From Geotalea sp. SG265 (lineage in GTDB: Bacteria; Desulfobacterota; Desulfuromonadia; Geobacterales; Geobacteraceae): a stretch of DNA of 64,000 nucleotides. The notes under the pieces were generated by a model. It was not told the DNA's origin. It saw only the letters and a program-made list of their open reading frames with translations, and searched no databases. Each line of letters opens with the position of its first letter. The first letter of the stretch is position 1. The stretch is taken from assembly GCF_022808985.1 (NCBI RefSeq), contig NZ_JAKZFT010000001.1, forward strand, positions 248,001 to 312,000, written 5' to 3'. Shown here one piece after another: positions 35,917 through 45,160 of the stretch. Both the position numbers and the translations under genes were made by a program.

Positions 35917-37173
35917 AGTCTTCAACACCGGCAGGACGTTGCCCCCTTCCGGTATCACATAAGCCTTGTAATCCTGGGGAAGAATGTTTGCCGCCTTCTC
36001 CATTGCTTCGTCCAGGGTGCAGGCCGGCATCATCCCCATCTGCGCCACCTCTTCCGGGGGGAGGTCGGAAACCAGCATGACCCGGAAACGCTGCGCCTTC
36101 TGCAGCGTCGAGTAGGCGGTCTGGCCATTGATCTCATAGTGTGCGCGCAGCTCATGTTCAAAGGAAGCCAGGTCCTTGAACCTGAACCAGCGATGAAAGG
36201 TGTCGTGGCCGTAACCGTCGCTGCAGCGGGCAAGGAGAATCATCACCCCGCCGTCTTTGAGCGCCCGGCTTCCGTATTCCATTGATTTATGGGCCTGGAT
36301 GAAGTTGATGTCCTTGGGGAATCCGCCGCAGGATACCACCACCAGATCGGCTTGCTCCTTTATCGTGCAGGAAAAATGATCGGCATAGAACCGGCATCCC
36401 TCCCGGTGCATTTCCCGCCAGTCGCCGGCAAATGCGGCAATGATCCGTTTATCCGGCGTGAGAACCGTATTGAATATGAAATCGGGCTCAACCAGTGCGC
36501 AGGCCTCGGTCATTGCCTGATGAACCGGATTACCGTCGAGAATGCCGGTCGCTGCCCGACTGTTCTTGCCGCTCCCCGGCTCGGGATTGAGCACGGCAAA
36601 GTGGCTGGCCATGCAGGCCTTGCGGCTGGCGACACCAGGAAGGATGGACTTTCTGCCGCCGCCAAAGCCGGCAAAATAATGGAAACCGATGGTGCCGGTG
36701 AGAATGACCCGGTCCGCCTCCGCCACCGTCCGGTTGATCTCCACGCCGATGCCGGTCGAGGTATTGCCCAGGTAAGCAAGCTTGCCCGGGTCGTCGCAAT
36801 CATGATCGGTTACGGCGATCCTTCCATAGAGAGAACCAACGATCTTCTTATGCTCCTGCTCGGTCTGGCGGCGGTGAATCCCCAGGGCGACGACTATGTT
36901 GATATCCCGGTCGGGAATGCCTGACTCGTTCAACCTGGCCACCAGGGGGGGCAGATAAAGTTCGCTGCCGGTGTAGCGGGTGATGTCCGAGGCGACGATC
37001 ACCACCTTCTCTCCCGGTTTGAATGACGAGAAAAATGGCTCGCAATCGGCGATGGCCCGGTCGATGATCTGCGAAGGAGGATCGGAAGCAGGACTGACCG
37101 TGCGCAGTTCGCCGAGCAGACGATCAGAAGGGATTTGCAGGGAAAACGTTGTATCTCCATATCGAAGAAGCAT
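35896..37173 (-). CDS. larA: Nickel-pincer-dependent lactate racemase family protein (LarA)
   Basis: A 425-residue enzyme if started at ATG 37173, the normal length for LarA; no clear ribosome binding site precedes it. Residues matching the L. plantarum enzyme are present: Arg 66 (DITRYTG), His 100 (VALGIHRRQ), His 165 (GFHYFAGFGGGRKS), Lys 175 (the cofactor attachment site), His 191 (MASHF), and Gln 293/Lys 296 (QAHKS). LarA uses a covalently bound nickel-pincer nucleotide to interconvert L- and D-lactate or related 2-hydroxy acids. The cofactor genes larB, larC and larE are not in the window. It precedes an FAD/Fe-S 2-hydroxyacid oxidase, consistent with lactate use. The last codons derive from a 7-bp repeat array. 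Confidence 0.9.
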   Translation of the reverse strand: MLLRYGDTTFSLQIPSDRLLGELRTVSPASDPPSQIIDRAIADCEPFFSSFKPGEKVVIVASDITRYTGSELYLPPLVARLNESGIPDRDINIVVALGIHRRQTEQEHKKIVGSLYGRIAVTDHDCDDPGKLAYLGNTSTGIGVEINRTVAEADRVILTGTIGFHYFAGFGGGRKSILPGVASRKACMASHFAVLNPEPGSGKNSRAATGILDGNPVHQAMTEACALVEPDFIFNTVLTPDKRIIAAFAGDWREMHREGCRFYADHFSCTIKEQADLVVVSCGGFPKDINFIQAHKSMEYGSRALKDGGVMILLARCSDGYGHDTFHRWFRFKDLASFEHELRAHYEINGQTAYSTLQKAQRFRVMLVSDLPPEEVAQMGMMPACTLDEAMEKAANILPQDYKAYVIPEGGNVLPVLKTVQGSKF

Positions 37174-37277
37174 GGGGATTAATGATACATATTCGTTGAT
37201 GAAAGCGCAACCCTTAAGGCGGGTTCCGATATCGGCCGGCACTTGGCAATTCCGCCCCCAAATGCTGCTAAAAAAGA

Positions 37278-37304
37278 TTGACAAAGCATGGCTTTTCCTA
37301 TAAC
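37278..37304 (+). promoter_or_regulatory. Candidate promoter of hppA
   Basis: TTGACA, 15 bases, TATAAC. Both boxes are good but the spacing is two bases short. The leader to the start codon would be about 80 bases and includes GCCTT/AAGGC and distant GTACTGT/ACAGTAC inverted repeats. Confidence 0.45.
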
Positions 37305-37391
37305 AGTTTTTCGGTTTTCCAGGGGAAGTACTGTACGATCCCTGCTTGAATTAACGCCTTTTTTTAAGGCACAGTACATAGGAGGAAGTAA

Positions 37392-39443
<2,052 letters not shown>

Positions 39444-39471
39444 TTCGAAAAGCGCACAGTTGGAAGAAAGA

Positions 39472-39508
39472 AAAAGCGGCTCCGGAAATTTCCGGGCCGC
39501 TTTTTTTT
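39472..39508 (+). terminator. Rho-independent terminator after hppA
   Basis: AAAGCGGC pairs with GCCGCTTT, with an inner CCGGAAATTTCCGG stem, followed by T8. It lies 30 bp past the stop codon. Confidence 0.92.
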
Positions 39509-39533
39509 ATGGTTCTACAGACACTCCGGGGGA

Positions 39534-39702
39534 GGCAGTCGGGGCGTCGGGAGTAAGCGACGAGCCACAGCGGCGAGCGGACACCCGCCGCATGTGGACG
39601 GAGGAGGGGTCGCTCTTTTTAAGCGTCGTGCGGCATTACATGGGCGGCACCGCAAGGTCCGCAGCTGTGGCGACAGAGCGAACGGACGACGTCGCGACTG
39701 CC
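39534..39702. repeat. 169-bp imperfect palindromic element with 16-bp terminal inverted repeats
   Basis: The left end GGCAGTCGGGGCGTCG (39534-39549) matches the reverse complement of the right end (39687-39702) at 14 of 16 positions. A second pair inside, CCACAGC and GCTGTGG, keeps the symmetry. The interior is GC-rich and only partly self-complementary. No open frame of note is present and no target-site duplication is visible. It occupies the gap between the hppA terminator and the next gene; 39703-39821 holds nothing I recognise. It resembles a small non-autonomous element (MITE-like) or a structured RNA. Confidence 0.6.
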
Positions 39703-39821
39703 TTTCTTTTCCCAGGAATTCCCGGGTGATAGCCTTTTTTATGGTCTTCAGACTTCTGGATAGTTGGCGTTATTTCGGCAGTGATCGCAAAGCCGAAGCG
39801 ATCCGAGGAACAGCAGTGTTG

Positions 39822-41633
39822 TTAAAGGAGCATGACCCCCAGAATCAGGGAGATATTGACGATCCCCAGGGTGATGTATTCCCAGAGGCTGATATTGCCC
39901 CGTCTCTGGCTGCCCTGATATGGCTGGGGAGTTACGGGCGGGGCTTGGTATTCCCCAATGTAAGCCGATTCGGGAAGGACCTTTCCGATCGGTGCATTTA
40001 CCATGGGTCCAGATTCCTTCATCCCCACGGGCACAGCCGACGCGGGAAACGGCGCAAGGGCAGGCATCTGTCCGGGGACCGCAGCCTCTTTGCCATCGAA
40101 TCTGAACTGGCGCGCCCCTGCTCCCAATGCACCGTCCTTCCGGGCATCGGCAGGTGCGCCTTCCACCCAAACCAGCATGGTTTTAAGAGGCTCCCTGTTG
40201 CCGGACCTGTCCACCGCCTGATAATCGATCCGGTACCTGCCGGGCGTAGCGATGGTGAACGGCACCGTATCCCGGGTATCGTCCCTGCCGTCTATGGAAT
40301 ACTCGACCTTTTCCAGTCCGGAAAGGCCATCGGTACCTTTCGGCTGGAAGACGGTGGCAGGAGTTACCCGGACCAGGCCGTCAATCTCCGTTTGCGGATG
40401 GCCGACCGTCAGCTCGCCGGTTGGCGGGGTAGCATCGATGACGGCGGTCACAATGCCCGTCGGTTCCACATTGCCGACCGCATCGGAACTTCTGTACTCG
40501 ATCAGGTATTTTCCCTCTGCAACAAGGGCAAGCGGCACTGACGTCTGCCACTGGCCACCGTTTACCCGATATTCGGTGGTCGTGACCGGGGACACACCAT
40601 CCTCTGCAGCAAAGGTAAACTCAAGCTTATGATTGACTGGCAGCACCTCTCCCCTGGCCATCTTACGGGTTCCTGCAAAAATAGATGTTTCCGGCGGCGC
40701 GTTATCGACCACAACAGTCAAGGTGCGTACCGGCTCTTTCTTTCCTCCATCGTCCGTACTTCTGAAGGCTATCTCGTGGCGACCTGCTCCGGTCACCGTA
40801 AATGGTGCATAAGCCCTCCATTCTCCGGCGTCGATGCGGTACTCGGTGGAGGTCACCCCCGACATGCTTTCCGCCGTCAGGGTCACGGGCGTTTTCTCGC
40901 TGACGATCAGATCCTTCCCTGCATATTTGGGCTCGCCTACCATTGCATCAGTCCTTACGGGAATTCTCTCGCTGGTGATGGTGATGGTCTTTTCCCCTTC
41001 CCGGTTGCCCACATTATCTACGCTCCGGTAGCTGACCGTATGGACACCTTTCGACGGAGCCGTAAAGGGAGCATAGGGCTGCCACGCACCCTCGTCCAGC
41101 CGGTATTCCACTGAAGCGGTGCCTGATCCTTCGTCTCTGGTCTCCAGGAGTATCATGCTCTTCTTGCCGAGCAGCCCCGGCCGGCCGGGCACAACCTCTC
41201 GGCCGTCGAGAAACGCCTCAGTCCGCGGAGGCGTACCATCCACCATAACGGAAAAGCTGCGCGGCGACTCTTCGTTACCCGCATTGTCAATACTGCGGTA
41301 GTCGATCTGGTGTGCCCCTTCAGCAGAAATTCTGAACGGTTCATAGGGCTGCCACGGGCCGTCATCCAGCCGATACTCCGTTCTGGTGGTGCCGGAAGCC
41401 CCCGTCACCTTTATGGACAGATCGGTGTAAGGACTGACGAAAAAGAGCCCGGCCGGGGAGATATATTGCGGCTCCCCTACATGAATACCGCTTACCGGCT
41501 TTTTCTTCACGGCAACGTCTGGAGTCGGAGCCGGTGAACCGGGCAAAACGGCTGCATTCTCTCCTGCCCGGGAGCCTGTTTCCGCAAGATGCATGAGGAT
41601 AAGAACGAAAATACAAATAATCATTTTTTGCAT
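39822..41633 (-). CDS. Exported protein with five OmpL47-like repeats and a C-terminal membrane anchor
   Basis: A 603-residue protein. ATG 41633 gives a signal peptide (MQKMIICIFVLILMHLAETG...). Five repeats of about 85-100 residues follow, each containing TEYRLDDGPWQPYEPF-type and HQIDYRSIDNAGNEE-type sequence, the OmpL47/bacterial Ig-like pattern found in surface proteins that respond to ligands or polymers. The last 30 residues are a hydrophobic segment (YITLGIVNISLILGVMLL) that could anchor the C-terminus, leaving the repeats in the periplasm. No catalytic motif is visible. It is divergent from a dodecaheme cytochrome gene, and the two promoters lie 19 bp apart, so co-regulation is plausible. 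Confidence 0.82.
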   Translation of the reverse strand: MQKMIICIFVLILMHLAETGSRAGENAAVLPGSPAPTPDVAVKKKPVSGIHVGEPQYISPAGLFFVSPYTDLSIKVTGASGTTRTEYRLDDGPWQPYEPFRISAEGAHQIDYRSIDNAGNEESPRSFSVMVDGTPPRTEAFLDGREVVPGRPGLLGKKSMILLETRDEGSGTASVEYRLDEGAWQPYAPFTAPSKGVHTVSYRSVDNVGNREGEKTITITSERIPVRTDAMVGEPKYAGKDLIVSEKTPVTLTAESMSGVTSTEYRIDAGEWRAYAPFTVTGAGRHEIAFRSTDDGGKKEPVRTLTVVVDNAPPETSIFAGTRKMARGEVLPVNHKLEFTFAAEDGVSPVTTTEYRVNGGQWQTSVPLALVAEGKYLIEYRSSDAVGNVEPTGIVTAVIDATPPTGELTVGHPQTEIDGLVRVTPATVFQPKGTDGLSGLEKVEYSIDGRDDTRDTVPFTIATPGRYRIDYQAVDRSGNREPLKTMLVWVEGAPADARKDGALGAGARQFRFDGKEAAVPGQMPALAPFPASAVPVGMKESGPMVNAPIGKVLPESAYIGEYQAPPVTPQPYQGSQRRGNISLWEYITLGIVNISLILGVMLL

Positions 41634-41672
41634 GGAAGCACCCTTTTCCGCCCCGGCCGATGAAATGGCTGA

Positions 41673-41702
41673 ATAATACATCACCTTATAAAGAGGGTGC
41701 AA
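41673..41702 (-). promoter_or_regulatory. Promoter of the five-repeat protein gene
   Basis: On the minus strand TTGCAC, 18 bases, TATTAT. It starts 40 bp from the ATG and is back-to-back with the cytochrome promoter. Confidence 0.55.
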
Positions 41703-41721
41703 TCTTTTTGCAGATTTTTAC

Positions 41722-41763
41722 TTGACATCGCCGAGTTTTAAATTAAATTATCATAATTAAATT
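41722..41763 (+). promoter_or_regulatory. Promoter of the dodecaheme cytochrome gene with an AT-rich dyad over the -10 region
   Basis: TTGACA (41722-41727), 16 bases, TAAATT (41744-41749). A dyad centred on 41752 has arms AATTAAATTAT (41741-41751) and ATAATTAAATT (41753-41763), complementary at 10 of 11 positions. The core ATTATCATAAT resembles half of a Fur box, but AT-richness makes chance likely enough to be cautious. The leader to the start codon is about 170 bases and contains no other gene I can see. Confidence 0.5.
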
Positions 41764-41930
41764 CAGCCACACAAATGGCGCTTACACAACAAACTGAGAT
41801 AACTCTGTAATGGTGCTCTGCCCATGGAAGAATTCCATCGGCAATAGAGTTAATAAATATTGACAGGAGCCCCATGGACAGTGTATTAGATGTGCGATTA
41901 TTCGCTTCAGATGAAAAAAAGGAGGAGGCA

Positions 41931-42791
41931 ATGAAAGTAGTAAAAAGTAGATGTCTAACCGCAGCATTCGCAGCACTTGCAATTTTTTCCTTTGCAGGTT
42001 TGGCGGGCGCTGCCCAGGAAGAGGCAAAGGCGACCCTCACCAGTGCGGACTGCGTTAAATGCCATAGCAAACCCCCGGCCGATATCGCATCGAACGGCAT
42101 GGCACACAAAACCAACGTTACCTGCCAGGACTGTCACGTGGGCCATCCGCCGACCGTGAAGAAGATCATTCCGGCCTGCAGCCAGTGCCATGAAGGAAAA
42201 CCCCATTTCTCGCTCAACGGGTGCCTTTCCTGCCACTCCAACCCCCACACCCCAAAGGTGATCAAGTTCGGTAACAATGTAACCGATCCGTGTCTCACCT
42301 GCCACACTCCGCAGATCGAGAAACTGCGCAAGAACAAGAGCAAGCATACCGCCTTGGCCTGTTCGTTCTGCCACAACGTTCACGGCAAGATTCCCGAGTG
42401 CACCCAGTGCCATAAGCCCCACTCCAAGGAGATGGTCCAGGCTGACTGCAAAAAGTGCCATCAGGCACATATGCCGCTGGTTGTGACCTATGGTGCAGAA
42501 ACGCAATCCAAGCTCTGTGCTTCCTGCCACAAAAAAGCATACGATCTGCTCATGGCAAGCACTGCCAAGCACAAATCGGTGCTGTGCGTCACCTGTCACC
42601 AGTCCAAGCACAAGACCGTACCCAAGTGCCAGGATTGCCACGGCATGCCGCACCCTGCAGGCATGATGGCCAAGTTCCCCAAATGCAGCCAGTGCCACAA
42701 TATCGCCCACGACCTGAACCACTGGTCTGCCGATACGACTCCGGAAGGTGCTGCACAGGGGGCGAAGAAAGCCGCTCCCAAGAAGAAATAA
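41931..42791 (+). CDS. Dodecaheme c-type cytochrome
   Basis: A 286-residue exported protein. ATG 41931 follows AAAGGAGGAGG; an upstream ATG at 41874 has no such site. The signal peptide ends near AGAAQ (about residue 28) without a lipobox. Twelve CxxCH heme-attachment motifs are present (CVKCH, CQDCH, CSQCH, CLSCH, CLTCH, CSFCH, CTQCH, CKKCH, CASCH, CVTCH, CQDCH, CSQCH), about one per 21 mature residues, with extra His residues as distal ligands. The tail is Lys-rich (KKAAPKKK). It probably carries electrons in the periplasm or outward to extracellular acceptors; it is not a match I can name. It has its own promoter and terminator. Confidence 0.95.
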   Translation: MKVVKSRCLTAAFAALAIFSFAGLAGAAQEEAKATLTSADCVKCHSKPPADIASNGMAHKTNVTCQDCHVGHPPTVKKIIPACSQCHEGKPHFSLNGCLSCHSNPHTPKVIKFGNNVTDPCLTCHTPQIEKLRKNKSKHTALACSFCHNVHGKIPECTQCHKPHSKEMVQADCKKCHQAHMPLVVTYGAETQSKLCASCHKKAYDLLMASTAKHKSVLCVTCHQSKHKTVPKCQDCHGMPHPAGMMAKFPKCSQCHNIAHDLNHWSADTTPEGAAQGAKKAAPKKK

Positions 42792-42820
42792 CTGAGCAGG
42801 CAGTAACATCCTGTTGTTAC

Positions 42821-42852
42821 AAAAAAGGCCGGCTGAAAAGCCGGCCTTTTTT
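42821..42852 (+). terminator. Rho-independent terminator after the cytochrome gene
   Basis: AAAAAAGGCCGGC, loop TGAAAA, GCCGGCCTTTTTT. It is a perfect stem 30 bp past the stop. Confidence 0.93.
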
Positions 42853-42874
42853 CTACTCAAGTATTCTAACTCTG

Positions 42875-42902
42875 TTGAAATTACTGATTTCTGCACTATA
42901 CT
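42875..42902 (+). promoter_or_regulatory. Promoter of the DUF948/YtxH gene pair
   Basis: TTGAAA, 16 bases, TATACT, 30 bp before the start codon at 42933. Both boxes are close to consensus. Confidence 0.65.
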
Positions 42903-42932
42903 TGAGACATTTTTACCGGAAAGGGAGCTCGT

Positions 42933-43322
42933 ATGATAGTCATTGGCATTTCCGTGACTGTAATGGCAATCACCTTGGTAGTACTTGCCTGTTTCATGAT
43001 TCCTGCCTTCGTTGAAATCAGAAAAACGGCCGTTGCCTCACGTGAATTTATCGCCTGCGTGGAAAAAGATATGAAGCCGGTTCTGCAAAATCTCCAAGGG
43101 GCGCTGACCGACCTGAAGGTGATAACCGAAGAGGCATCGAGCAAAATCGAAGATGTGGGACTGTTCATGGAAGAACTGGGCAATGCCGGCCGCACCATCC
43201 GTACCATCAATTCGGTGGTCGGCAGTGTTACCGGTCTCATGTCCAAGACATCCTTGTGGATGACCGGTGCAAAGGTTGCCGGGAAAATACTAGTCGACAG
43301 GATCACAAACAAAAGGGGGTAA
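42933..43322 (+). CDS. DUF948-type membrane-anchored coiled-coil protein
   Basis: A 129-residue protein. Residues 4-26 are a membrane segment (IGISVTVMAITLVVLACFMIPAF). A cytoplasmic or periplasmic helix follows with hydrophobic heptads (LQNLQGALTDLKVITEEASSKIEDV) and ends in a short amphipathic stretch. The pattern matches DUF948, a family commonly paired with YtxH proteins, as it is here: the stop is 4 bp before the YtxH start. Function is unknown; a role in envelope stress is often suggested for the family. Confidence 0.82.
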   Translation: MIVIGISVTVMAITLVVLACFMIPAFVEIRKTAVASREFIACVEKDMKPVLQNLQGALTDLKVITEEASSKIEDVGLFMEELGNAGRTIRTINSVVGSVTGLMSKTSLWMTGAKVAGKILVDRITNKRG

Positions 43323-43326
43323 GGCT

Positions 43327-43641
43327 ATGTCGGATGAAGAAAAAGGATTGAGTGCAGGAACAGTTATTCTTTCATTTCTGGCAGGAGCAGCAGTCGGCGC
43401 AGGAGTGGCTTTGCTGGTGGCCCCGAAGACCGGCGAAGAGTTGCGGGCAACCATCAGGGATCTGGCGGACGATGCGGTGGACAAGATCAAGGAATATGCC
43501 TCGGAAGCCCAGGACAAGATCAGGACCTCCTATGAAGAAGGCAAGGATATGATCATGGAGAAGAAATCCATTCTTTCTTCCGCCATAGAAGCCGGTAAAG
43601 AGGCGATGGAACGGGAAAAGGAAAAGTACAAGGAAGTCTGA
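43327..43641 (+). CDS. YtxH-domain protein
   Basis: A 104-residue protein. One Gly-rich membrane segment (VILSFLAGAAVGAGVALLVAPKTGEELR, residues 13-40) is followed by a long charged helix. The sequence AGAAVGAGVALLVAPKTGEE is the YtxH signature. Such proteins are small membrane-associated factors often induced by general or envelope stress. Translation is probably coupled to the DUF948 gene. A terminator follows 16 bp after the stop. Confidence 0.88.
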   Translation: MSDEEKGLSAGTVILSFLAGAAVGAGVALLVAPKTGEELRATIRDLADDAVDKIKEYASEAQDKIRTSYEEGKDMIMEKKSILSSAIEAGKEAMEREKEKYKEV

Positions 43642-43657
43642 TAAACATGCGACAAGA

Positions 43658-43682
43658 CCCACTGGCAGCAGTGGGTTTTTTG
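43658..43682 (+). terminator. Rho-independent terminator after the YtxH gene
   Basis: CCCACTG, loop GCAG, CAGTGGG, then a run of T. It is compact and perfect. Confidence 0.9.
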
Positions 43683-43714
43683 TTGCCGATCGCACCCAAG
43701 GATACCGAAACAGG

Positions 43715-45046
43715 ATGAGACGCGCTGCCGATATCATAACCTTTTTCAGTAAGGACCTCTGGAATCTTGATCCGGATGTCTATGGCGGCGTCAAGCGATA
43801 CGGGGTCAAGTATCTGCAGATAATGGCACTGGTCGCCAAGAACTTCCTGGACGACAACTGCCTTTTGCGCGCCTCTGCCCTCTCCTTCACGACCATACTG
43901 TCCATCGTACCTTTTTTTGCCCTTACCTTCGCCGTACTCAAAGGCTTCAACGTCCAGAACATAGTTGAGCCCTACATCCTGGAACAGGTGACGGCAGGCT
44001 CGGAAGAGCTGGTTGAGAAAATCATCACCTACATCAACAACACCAACATGACCTCCATGGGGACCATCGGCCTCGCGACCCTCATCGTGACGGCAATCAC
44101 CCTGCTCGGCAACATCGAGGAGGCGTTCAACGTCATCTGGGGGGTAAGAGGGACCAGGAGCCTGCACCGCAAGTTCAGCGACTATCTGAGCGTGCTCCTC
44201 AGCGGACCGATCCTGATGCTGGCGGCAATCAGCATAAGCACAACTCTGCAGAGCCAGGCCGTCGTGCGTTGGCTACTGGAGACCAGCTACCTGGGGGACG
44301 TGCTCCTCTTCCTATTCCGCCTCGTCCCCTATTTCAGCGTTTGGCTGGCACTGTTCTTCCTCTATATATTTCTCCCCAATACCAAGGTCAGGGCCAGATC
44401 GGCCCTTGTCGGCGGGATTCTTGCCGGCACCGTCTGGCAGATCGCCCAATGGGGATACCTCCACTTTCAGGTCGGCGTCGGCAAGTACAATGCCATCTAC
44501 GGTACGATGGCGCTGCTCCCCATTTTCATGGTCTGGATTTACACCAGCTGGCTGATTGTCCTCTTCGGTGTCGAGGTGGTGGCAGCCCATCAGAACATCA
44601 GGACCTACCGTCACGAGCTGCACATCTTGCAGGTCAGCCCTGCCATGATGGAACTGCTCTCCCTGTCCATCCTCCAGGAAATCGCCACCGCCTTCCATTG
44701 GGGTACGACGCCGTTTACCAAGGAGCGACTGGCCGAAATTCTGAATATACCGGTCAGGCTGGTGAGAGAACTCCTGATCCGGCTGACGGAAGCAGGATAT
44801 CTGGTCAGATCAACCGGCGAACAGCCCTCGTATTACCCAGCCAGAAAGCTTGAACAGATCACCATTCAAGATGTGCTCACCTCTCTCAAAGGCTATGAAA
44901 ACCATGCCTGGATGGAAAAGGTGGCGGCCCAGGAAGAGCTGTCCCACGACATACTGAAACGTGCCAATGATGCTGCTGCGGCGGCACTTGCGGGACTGAC
45001 CCTCAATGATCTCGTTGTCGCCCGAAAAGACACTCCCGGCGCTTGA
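43715..45046 (+). CDS. YihY/BrkB-family membrane protein with C-terminal winged-helix region
   Basis: A 443-residue protein. Six membrane segments lie between residues 45 and 290, with family sequences RASALSFTTILSIVPFFAL and WIYTSWLIVLFGVEVVAA. The last 130 residues are soluble and resemble a winged helix (TKERLAEILNIPVRLVRELLIRLTEAGYLVRS), an arrangement seen in longer YihY proteins. The family was once called ribonuclease BN, but that was incorrect; its function is unresolved. There is no obvious partner gene: a terminator precedes it and a 114-bp gap separates it from the transpeptidase gene. Confidence 0.9.
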   Translation: MRRAADIITFFSKDLWNLDPDVYGGVKRYGVKYLQIMALVAKNFLDDNCLLRASALSFTTILSIVPFFALTFAVLKGFNVQNIVEPYILEQVTAGSEELVEKIITYINNTNMTSMGTIGLATLIVTAITLLGNIEEAFNVIWGVRGTRSLHRKFSDYLSVLLSGPILMLAAISISTTLQSQAVVRWLLETSYLGDVLLFLFRLVPYFSVWLALFFLYIFLPNTKVRARSALVGGILAGTVWQIAQWGYLHFQVGVGKYNAIYGTMALLPIFMVWIYTSWLIVLFGVEVVAAHQNIRTYRHELHILQVSPAMMELLSLSILQEIATAFHWGTTPFTKERLAEILNIPVRLVRELLIRLTEAGYLVRSTGEQPSYYPARKLEQITIQDVLTSLKGYENHAWMEKVAAQEELSHDILKRANDAAAAALAGLTLNDLVVARKDTPGA

Positions 45047-45160
45047 CCTGTTTTTAACGAAAGCAGCACCGGCAGCGCCGTTGACAAAAAAGGGATGATT
45101 GAATATAGTGGCTGGATTGTCGACTTCCTTTTCTAACCAGAACAGTAACCACACACGGCC

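Noticed and set aside
39534-39702. Insertion sequence
   Set aside because: At 169 bp there is no room for a transposase, no coding frame is visible and no flanking duplication is seen.
43715-45046. Ribonuclease BN
   Set aside because: The old annotation of YihY proteins as RNase BN is known to be wrong; no nuclease motif is present.
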